In this document: piece after piece, positions 7,917-12,175 of the stretch
Numbering within the stretch: position 1 is the stretch's first letter
Layout: each line of letters starts with the position of its first letter
Source: a candidate division FCPU426 bacterium
GTDB taxonomy: Bacteria > Oederibacteriota > JAAXVQ01 > JAUVAV01
NCBI GenBank assembly: GCA_030619365.1
Contig: JAUXBQ010000059.1
Coordinates: 1-12,175, forward strand
Length of the DNA stretch: 12,175 nucleotides
Reading direction: 5' to 3'
Translations under genes and position numbers: made by a program
The notes under the pieces: generated by a model
What the model saw: the letters and a program-made list of their open reading frames with translations, nothing else
Database searches by the model: none
What the model was told of the DNA's origin: nothing

Positions 7917-8269
7917 AAAAACGGCTGACGTGCATTGCCTGCCCCCAGAGCTGCCTCCTGGAAGCAGAGGTCGAGGACAACCGGGTCCGGTCAATTAGCG
8001 GGAATAAATGTCCCCAGGGCGAGATTTATGCCCGCCAGGAGATCGAGAATCCCCTGCGCGTGCTGACCACCACGGTCCGCTCCCCGGGCCTTGAGGTCAA
8101 ACTGATCCCCGTGCGCACTGACCGGCCCCTACCCAAGCATCGCCTGCAGGAAGCCATCCAAGCGGCGCATAAAATAAAAATCACCCGCCCGGTGCGGGCG
8201 GGTGATGTGCTGGCTGATAATTTTTTGTCTTTGCAGGTGAAATTGATTGCCACGCGCACCGCGAAGTAG
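7913..8269 (+). CDS. DUF1667-type small cysteine-motif protein of the glycerol oxidation operon
   Basis: The 118-residue protein begins with Cys7, Cys10, Cys14 and Cys33 (CxxCxxxC, then GNKCPQGEIYA). This resembles the [4Fe-4S] motif at the start of molybdopterin oxidoreductases, so an iron-sulfur cluster is likely though not shown. The rest matches my recollection of the DUF1667 family: a PLRVLTTTVR strand at 44-53, then a C-terminal RPVRAGDVLADN block ending in an IATR strand. Such proteins commonly follow glycerol-3-phosphate dehydrogenase genes and may act as an electron-transfer subunit. Its ATG overlaps the previous stop (ATGA), with a GGGGGG run just upstream as a possible ribosome binding site. 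Codons near its 3' end also form a perfect hairpin that works as a terminator on the other strand. Confidence 0.85.
   Translation: MKKRLTCIACPQSCLLEAEVEDNRVRSISGNKCPQGEIYARQEIENPLRVLTTTVRSPGLEVKLIPVRTDRPLPKHRLQEAIQAAHKIKITRPVRAGDVLADNFLSLQVKLIATRTAK
8170..8206 (-). terminator. Intrinsic terminator for the minus-strand orphan gene, inside the opposite coding sequence
   Basis: Positions 8180-8191 and 8195-8206 form a perfect 12-base-pair, GC-rich stem with a 3-base loop. Read on the minus strand it is followed at once by TTTTTATTTTAT (8179-8168), the classic form of a Rho-independent terminator. On the plus strand the next T run (8220-8225) is about 13 bases past the stem, so the site should act mainly on minus-strand transcripts. 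It lies about 115 bases after the stop of the 60-residue gene and within the last 30 codons of the DUF1667 gene. Confidence 0.8.
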
Positions 8270-8321
8270 CGGGCACGCTCCGGGTGGGAGCACAACCGCC
8301 CTGGCGAATCCTGCTTAGGGG

Positions 8322-8504
8322 TTATCCCGAGGTATTCTGCTTCTTGGGTTTATCCTTATTGGTTTCATAGAAATTTTGGATGGCCTCATAATGTTCCATA
8401 ATGAGTTTGGCTTTGGCCAAGCCGAAAGTGAACCCGTAATTGTCGTCTTCGCTGCGCTTCAAGGTAATAACCGCGTTTCCTTTGAACTCACCAATTGTGT
8501 GCAT
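8322..8504 (-). CDS. Small orphan protein, 60 residues, function unknown
   Basis: I do not recognise a named family. The product starts with a likely beta-rich stretch (IGEFKGNAVITLKR at 4-17), followed by an acidic turn SEDDN, a GFTFGLAKAKL segment, a probable amphipathic helix at 32-48, and a lysine-rich, probably disordered tail (50-60). There are no cysteines, no membrane segment and no signal peptide, so it should be cytoplasmic. Evidence that it is real is strong for its size. A near-perfect AAAGGAGG (8519-8512) sits seven bases before the ATG, a consensus -35 lies upstream, and an excellent terminator follows. It appears to be its own short transcript, convergent with the glycerol operon. 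The net basic tail could suit nucleic-acid or protein binding, but that is speculation. Confidence 0.8.
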   Translation of the reverse strand: MHTIGEFKGNAVITLKRSEDDNYGFTFGLAKAKLIMEHYEAIQNFYETNKDKPKKQNTSG

Positions 8505-8568
8505 GCCTGTTCCTCCTTTGGGGCCTTGGCTCGCGACCAGGTCAGGCCACGGCTGGCGTTTCCTACTC

Positions 8569-8598
8569 TTTTTACTCTTACTGTTCGGGCTTTGTCAA
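8569..8598 (-). promoter_or_regulatory. Promoter for the 60-residue orphan gene
   Basis: On the minus strand a perfect -35 TTGACA (8598-8593) is followed after 18 bases by TAAAAA (8574-8569), four of six to the -10 consensus. Transcription would start near 8562, leaving a leader of about 58 bases. That leader has short complementary segments (GGCCT and AGGCC) just before the ribosome binding site, which might form a weak hairpin. The site lies between this gene and the nitroreductase gene on the same strand, so the small gene need not depend on the latter. Confidence 0.5.
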
Positions 8599-8655
8599 AT
8601 ACTAATCCGGGCCTTGGTCCTTGTGGTTTTTGACTCTGGGGGCGCCGGATTTATT

Positions 8656-9336
8656 TCATTTTTTCTTTCTGCCTACGGGCATGGCGTAAATCGGGATATG
8701 CTTGGCCGGCAGGTTCATTACCTTGGCCACTTTTTTCTCCTTGAATCCGGACAGCGCCGCCGTGCCCAGGCCTAAGGCCGTGGCCTGGAGAAACACGTTC
8801 TGCGCGGCGTGCCCGGCCTCGCGCTGCATCCAGGACGGCTCGGGCGTGCGGTAGCGGAGGCCGACGATCATTAAAATCGCGGGCGCCCGTTTCACCTCGC
8901 TCTTACGCAATGCCCGCTGCAACTCGGCTTTGCTTGCTCCCGAGACTATGGGCTGCAACCGGTGTCCCCGGGGCTGGTAACGGTAGAGCCCGGGGGGCAG
9001 ACCCTCCACAGCTTCGGCGCACAGGTACACGTCCAGCATATAGAAGTTCATGACCGAAGGCGCGCTGCGCTTGCCGCTGCGCGGATTGGTAATCCCCTGC
9101 GCGGCCCAGAGCAACTGCCCCACCTCCGCAAGTGTAAGCGGCGTCCTGGCGTACTTGCGGACAGTGCGGCGCTCCTGGATGGCTTGTTCCAGGGACATCT
9201 CCCCGACCAGTTGGGGCGCGGGCAGCGAGACGGTTTCTTCAGTCTTGCCCATGGCAACTCCCGCCCCCACGGCCAGGTTCAAGGCCAGCCCCAGTAACAT
9301 ACCTGCGCTAAGCCTTCCATGAAAAGGATTCTTCAT
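8656..9336 (-). CDS. Exported SagB-type nitroreductase-family (FMN) oxidoreductase
   Basis: This 226-residue protein carries a nitroreductase fold of the SagB/ThcOx-like kind. RRTVRKY at 56-62 is the start motif that contacts the FMN phosphate, with LTLAEVGQLLWAAQGIT at 67-83, SAPS at 91-94 and GLYRYQP at 116-122. The segment REAGHAAQN at 172-180 leads into the ALGLGTAALSGF block at 187-198, and the protein ends with the usual P-V-G strand. Residues 1-30 look like a Sec signal peptide: a basic start, a hydrophobic core (LSAGMLLGLALNLAVGAGVA) and small residues near 28-30, with no lipobox cysteine and no twin arginine. The protein is therefore probably periplasmic or membrane-tethered, unusual for an FMN enzyme. 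Its substrate is unknown; no azoline or bacteriocin genes are nearby. AGGAG lies about ten bases before the ATG. The next gene upstream is divergent. Confidence 0.88.
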   Translation of the reverse strand: MKNPFHGRLSAGMLLGLALNLAVGAGVAMGKTEETVSLPAPQLVGEMSLEQAIQERRTVRKYARTPLTLAEVGQLLWAAQGITNPRSGKRSAPSVMNFYMLDVYLCAEAVEGLPPGLYRYQPRGHRLQPIVSGASKAELQRALRKSEVKRAPAILMIVGLRYRTPEPSWMQREAGHAAQNVFLQATALGLGTAALSGFKEKKVAKVMNLPAKHIPIYAMPVGRKKK

Positions 9337-9371
9337 AATTATCCCGCTCCTTACCCTGTTTCAGAAAAGCG

Positions 9372-9400
9372 TGGACTTTTCCGGCCGTCTTCTGAATAAT
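9372..9400 (+). promoter_or_regulatory. Possible promoter for the small exported protein gene
   Basis: TGGACT (9372-9377, four of six to the -35 consensus) and AATAAT (9395-9400, five of six to the -10) are separated by the ideal 17 bases. They sit in the 120-base region between two divergent genes. Transcription would begin near 9407, some 50 bases before the ATG. A second -10-like hexamer, TATAGT at 9413-9418, has a poorer -35. I could not find a clear promoter for the divergent nitroreductase gene. Confidence 0.42.
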
Positions 9401-9456
9401 ATTGAAACTGCCTATAGTAAGGCCTGGATGTTACGACACTTGGTACGGAGGGTTTT

Positions 9457-9924
9457 ATGCCCCGATTCCTGTGTTTGCTAATGCTGATAAGCCTGGCAAT
9501 TCCCGCGCTCGCGCCAGCGGAGTCGCTGGCGCCGGAACTCCGTGAAAACAGTCAATCGCTGGATGCCCGGTTCTGGAACGTCCTGAAAAGCCGGCCCATG
9601 GAGCATGCCTCGCTCTCTTATACCGCGGGATTTGTCCAGGGCTACGAATACGCTCTGGAACTGATCCGGGCCGCCCTGGACGCCCAGGAACTGGATTATA
9701 ACAAAAATGAGATGATAAAATTCATCGCGGTTCAGAAATTCCCGCCCAAGTTCACCAACAGCCAGATCGAGGAATTGATCGGCGTCTTTTACGCGGACAA
9801 ACAGAACCGGCGGTTGCCCCTGTTCGTGGCTTTCACTTACGCCCGCCAAATTCTCAGCGGTTACCCGGAAGCCTACAGCCGCATGTACATCGAAGACATG
9901 CGGCGCAAATACTTGAAACCTTAA
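9457..9924 (+). CDS. Small exported protein of unknown function
   Basis: The 155-residue product begins with a clear Sec signal peptide: Arg3, then a hydrophobic core (LCLLMLISLAIPALA), with likely cleavage after Ala19 or Ala21. The mature part of about 135 residues is mostly helical by eye, with no cysteines and no further membrane helix. Two features stand out: an aromatic, glycine-containing helix YTAGFVQGYEYALELI near 50-65, and LFVAFTYARQILSGYPE near 122-138. The spacing loosely recalls small periplasmic proteins of the Rap1a/Tai type, but the disulfide cysteines are missing, so I do not assign it. GGAGG lies six to seven bases before the ATG. It is transcribed divergently from the exported nitroreductase-like gene, and the two could share a regulatory region. 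The gene is a stand-alone unit. Confidence 0.82.
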   Translation: MPRFLCLLMLISLAIPALAPAESLAPELRENSQSLDARFWNVLKSRPMEHASLSYTAGFVQGYEYALELIRAALDAQELDYNKNEMIKFIAVQKFPPKFTNSQIEELIGVFYADKQNRRLPLFVAFTYARQILSGYPEAYSRMYIEDMRRKYLKP

Positions 9925-10013
9925 CTCATATGCCCCTGTCCGAACTTATTTGGAAAGTTTTCCCCAAGGATAACAGTCGTCGATACTTTTTTTGGGGGGG
10001 GATTAAGTCTGAA

Positions 10014-10859
10014 TTAATGAATGCTATCAACAACCTGGTAAGCGACATTATTTTTACTCTCCTTTTTTACCGAGTACATAAGGGTATCCGCCGCGCCGAT
10101 TATTTCATCGACGGTAATTAAGCCTGTGTTGAACGTCACCACTCCGATACTGAAAGTAAGTGAAGGGTTATGCTGATCGCCCAGGTCCTTGAGCTTAGTC
10201 AGTAATTTATCCCCAACGATTCGGGCAGAGACGGCGTCGGTTTCCGGAAACATAACTACGAATTCATCCCCGCCTATGCGGGCCACAACATCCATGGCGC
10301 GCATATTTTGCTTGAGCGTGCTCGCCACCAAAACCAACACCCGGTCGCCGTATTTGTGCCCCAGGGTATCATTCACGTTTTTAAAGTTGTCTATATCGAG
10401 GTAAGCCACGGATAAGGGGCGCGGCTTTCGGCTGGTGCGGCTAAGTTCCCTCTCGGCGGCTTGGAAAAAGGCGCGGTGATTATCTATCTGGGTAAGGTCG
10501 TCCGTCAATGCCAAATGAGCTTGTTTTTCCAGGCTTGTTTTTAATTTGGACACACTATAAGTAATCAAGACAAACACTATCAAACGGAAGAATTCGTTGA
10601 TCACGGGTATGTAGGGTGAAGAAAAATTCTTGATTATTAAAAAATCGGCTATTAGCCACGATCCCGCGCTTATAAACGCGATCAACATGCCAGGCTTCCT
10701 CCCGGCAAACCAGGTTACCGTCAAAATGGGAAAAAGGTATATTATAGAGAATGCCAGTTCGGGCCCGGTTATATAGCGAAACAAGCCCACGACCGCGGCA
10801 CAAATAATTCCAGCCAGGGTAATTCCCGTTTTCGCTCTGGATGTAATATTCAAAATCAC
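10014..10859 (-). CDS. Membrane-anchored GGDEF-domain diguanylate cyclase
   Basis: This 281-residue protein has about four membrane helices in its first 106 residues (near 12-32, 36-52, 57-77 and 88-106), followed by a cytoplasmic GGDEF domain. The catalytic domain is intact: DDLTQIDNHRAF at 120-131, metal-binding AYLDIDNFK at 152-160, and GGDEF at 196-200. RAMD at 187-190 is an RxxD inhibition site at the correct distance. The membrane part has only very short outside loops, so it may sense a membrane or small-molecule signal, but I cannot name the domain. The start is a GTG with GGAGG only four bases upstream; an in-frame TTG two codons later (10853) has a more relaxed spacing. The DNA, especially the membrane-coding half, is visibly AT-richer than its neighbours, which may mean later acquisition. 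Confidence 0.92.
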   Translation of the reverse strand: MILNITSRAKTGITLAGIICAAVVGLFRYITGPELAFSIIYLFPILTVTWFAGRKPGMLIAFISAGSWLIADFLIIKNFSSPYIPVINEFFRLIVFVLITYSVSKLKTSLEKQAHLALTDDLTQIDNHRAFFQAAERELSRTSRKPRPLSVAYLDIDNFKNVNDTLGHKYGDRVLVLVASTLKQNMRAMDVVARIGGDEFVVMFPETDAVSARIVGDKLLTKLKDLGDQHNPSLTFSIGVVTFNTGLITVDEIIGAADTLMYSVKKESKNNVAYQVVDSIH

Positions 10860-10938
10860 CTGTCCTCCTTCACTATTGAACTTGTGCTGTTCTTGAACAC
10901 CAGGTATTCACCGGCGGGATTGGTCCTGCCCCGTTTCA

Positions 10939-10966
10939 AATATGCTGATAAACCGGCACCTGTTAA
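10939..10966 (-). promoter_or_regulatory. Possible promoter for the membrane GGDEF gene
   Basis: On the minus strand TTAACA (10966-10961) matches the -35 consensus at five of six bases. CATATT (10944-10939), 16 bases on, matches the -10 at four of six. Transcription would begin near 10932, about 73 bases before the GTG start. It lies in the 169-base gap after the RND transporter gene, suggesting the cyclase has its own transcript. I saw no clear intrinsic terminator for the transporter gene in that gap. Confidence 0.4.
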
Positions 10967-11028
10967 TTAGGTTTCTCCCTTTTTGGCGGAAGATCTTCCC
11001 GGCATTCGGATCTGCCAGTGAACTCAAC

Positions 11029-12175
11029 TTATCTTTTAGAAGTCCGCGAGCGTCTGGGGGGCCGAACCTTTTCTGCCACCGACAACTGCTCCTCGGCGTT
11101 ATTGGCACCCGCCGCGGCGTGGGACCGCAAATGCAGACGGACCTTGATGTCCTGGCCGACAGCGTACAGCGTGGGCACCCAGACCAGGGTCAGCATGGTG
11201 GCAAAGACAATGCCCCAGAGCATGGCCATGACCATGGGCACGATGAAGGGGTCTTTACCTCCCAGGCCGTAGGCCGTGGGAATCAAGGCGGCCGTGGTGG
11301 TCAGGGTGGTTAGGAGCACTGGCCGCAGCCGCGTCTGGGCCGCGTCCAGGATGGTATTGTGCGAGCTGCGGGCGAATTCCTTTCGTTCACGGGACAAATG
11401 GTTGGTGAAACTGAGGATGATCAGCGAATCGTTCACCACCACGCCGCTCATGCCCATCATGCCGATCAGGGCCATGAACCCTAAGGTCATGCCCTGCAGC
11501 CAGAAGGCCAAAATTACGCCAATCGCGCCGAACAGAATCGCGAACATGATAATCAGGGGCTGGCTCAATGAATTCAGCAGCACGACTAAAATAAAATAAA
11601 CGGCCAAGACCGCCAAAATACCGGCCCGCAGCATGTTGGTCATAACCTCGGCCGATTCCTCCGCTTCGCCCGAGGCCACCAGCTGGATACCCGGATACCG
11701 CAGGGGCAGGTCCTGGAATTGGGCGAAGACTTTATTTTTCACCTCGCCGGACGAGGTCACGTCATTGTCCACGTCCGCGGTCAGGGTGATCACCGGCTGG
11801 CCCTGGTAATGCTGGATGGATTGAAAGGCCGGTTTGCGCTCCAGGCTGACAAAGCGGCCCAGGGGAATCAGCTTGCCCGCCCGGTTCCGGATCAAGAGGT
11901 CCTTGAGCGTGGCTTTCTGCCCGCGGCTGGCCTTGTCCAGTTGCACGCGGATGTCCACCTCTTCTTGCCTAAAACGCACGCTGGACACCACTTCGCCCTC
12001 AAAGGCCAGGCGCACGGAATTGGCCACGTCAGCCACGGTCAAGCCGACCTGGGCCAGTTGGGCATAATCAATATGAATCACTTCCTCGTCCTTGGCGTAC
12101 TTCAAATCCGAATCCGGATCCAGGACACCGGGAAGCTCTTTTAAAAAGGCCAGGATTTCCTGCATGGCCTGCTGC
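11029..12175 (-). CDS. RND-family efflux transporter (AcrB/HAE1-like), C-terminal part; gene runs off the right edge
   Basis: The reading frame is open to the window edge, so about 380 C-terminal residues of a protein usually near 1,000 long are visible and the true start is outside. Numbering from an internal Met at 12165, residues 1-175 are the second periplasmic porter/docking portion. Five membrane helices follow near 178-200, 203-224, 228-253, 282-299 and 307-335, matching the last helices of RND pumps. The helix with VVVNDSLIIL at 242-251 carries the Asn-Asp pair often seen at this place in HAE1-like members. The pump would export small molecules by proton antiport across the inner membrane, working with an adaptor and an outer-membrane channel that are not visible here. 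The cytoplasmic tail ends in a basic stretch (RPPRRSRTSKR). The substrate cannot be predicted. Confidence 0.93.
   Translation of the reverse strand, partial: QQAMQEILAFLKELPGVLDPDSDLKYAKDEEVIHIDYAQLAQVGLTVADVANSVRLAFEGEVVSSVRFRQEEVDIRVQLDKASRGQKATLKDLLIRNRAGKLIPLGRFVSLERKPAFQSIQHYQGQPVITLTADVDNDVTSSGEVKNKVFAQFQDLPLRYPGIQLVASGEAEESAEVMTNMLRAGILAVLAVYFILVVLLNSLSQPLIIMFAILFGAIGVILAFWLQGMTLGFMALIGMMGMSGVVVNDSLIILSFTNHLSRERKEFARSSHNTILDAAQTRLRPVLLTTLTTTAALIPTAYGLGGKDPFIVPMVMAMLWGIVFATMLTLVWVPTLYAVGQDIKVRLHLRSHAAAGANNAEEQLSVAEKVRPPRRSRTSKR

Noticed and set aside
7065..7994. Minus-strand frame of 309 codons opposite the oxidoreductase
   Set aside because: Same shadow pattern, with His/Gly/Pro/Arg-rich low-quality translation and no start signals.
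8604..8651. 7-base inverted repeat AATCCGG...CCGGATT after the nitroreductase gene
   Set aside because: The arms are 34 bases apart with no T run after the stem, too weak to call a terminator.
9930..10121. Plus-strand frame of 63 codons after the exported protein gene
   Set aside because: It has no ribosome binding site, runs through the T7-G8 tract, and overlaps the 3' end of the membrane GGDEF gene on the other strand.
10988..10999. Perfect 12-base palindrome GGAAGATCTTCC downstream of the RND gene
   Set aside because: It has no loop and no T run on either side, so it is not a terminator; with one copy I cannot argue for an operator.

Overview
The window is a GC-rich bacterial chromosomal segment with ten intact genes, one gene cut by the right edge, and no rRNA, tRNA, insertion sequence or CRISPR array that I can see. 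An RND efflux pump and two proteins with Sec-type signal peptides suggest a Gram-negative (diderm) cell. A B12-dependent ribonucleotide reductase and a glycerol-3-phosphate dehydrogenase with an iron-sulfur domain fit an anaerobic or facultative lifestyle. The gene set would suit an uncultured lineage such as Omnitrophota, Desulfobacterota or Nitrospirota, but the sequence alone does not settle the phylum.

Layout. The plus strand (56-3920) carries class II ribonucleotide reductase (nrdJ), then a cytoplasmic GGDEF diguanylate cyclase, then a small divergent PilZ-like protein, which may be a c-di-GMP synthase with its receptor. A new promoter (3963-3971) then opens a tight four-gene glycerol operon (4023-8269): glycerol kinase, a GlpA-like flavoprotein with a C-terminal [2Fe-2S] domain, a second shortened FAD/NAD(P) oxidoreductase, and a small four-cysteine DUF1667 protein. 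Every junction in this operon overlaps, by 4, 14 and 4 bases. Together the four proteins would phosphorylate glycerol, oxidise glycerol-3-phosphate to dihydroxyacetone phosphate and pass the electrons on.

The minus strand then carries a 60-residue orphan gene (8504-8322). It has its own promoter and a very strong ribosome binding site. Its best terminator lies inside the coding sequence of the convergent DUF1667 gene. Upstream of it is an exported SagB-type nitroreductase (9336-8656), divergent from a small exported protein of unknown function (9457-9924, plus strand). The right end has a membrane-anchored GGDEF protein in noticeably AT-richer DNA (10859-10014, minus) and the C-terminal third of an RND efflux transporter (11029 to the window edge, minus).

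The points most worth a second look are the terminator buried in the opposite gene with its orphan mRNA, the compact form of the glycerol oxidation module, and the unannotated PilZ-like gene beside a GGDEF gene.
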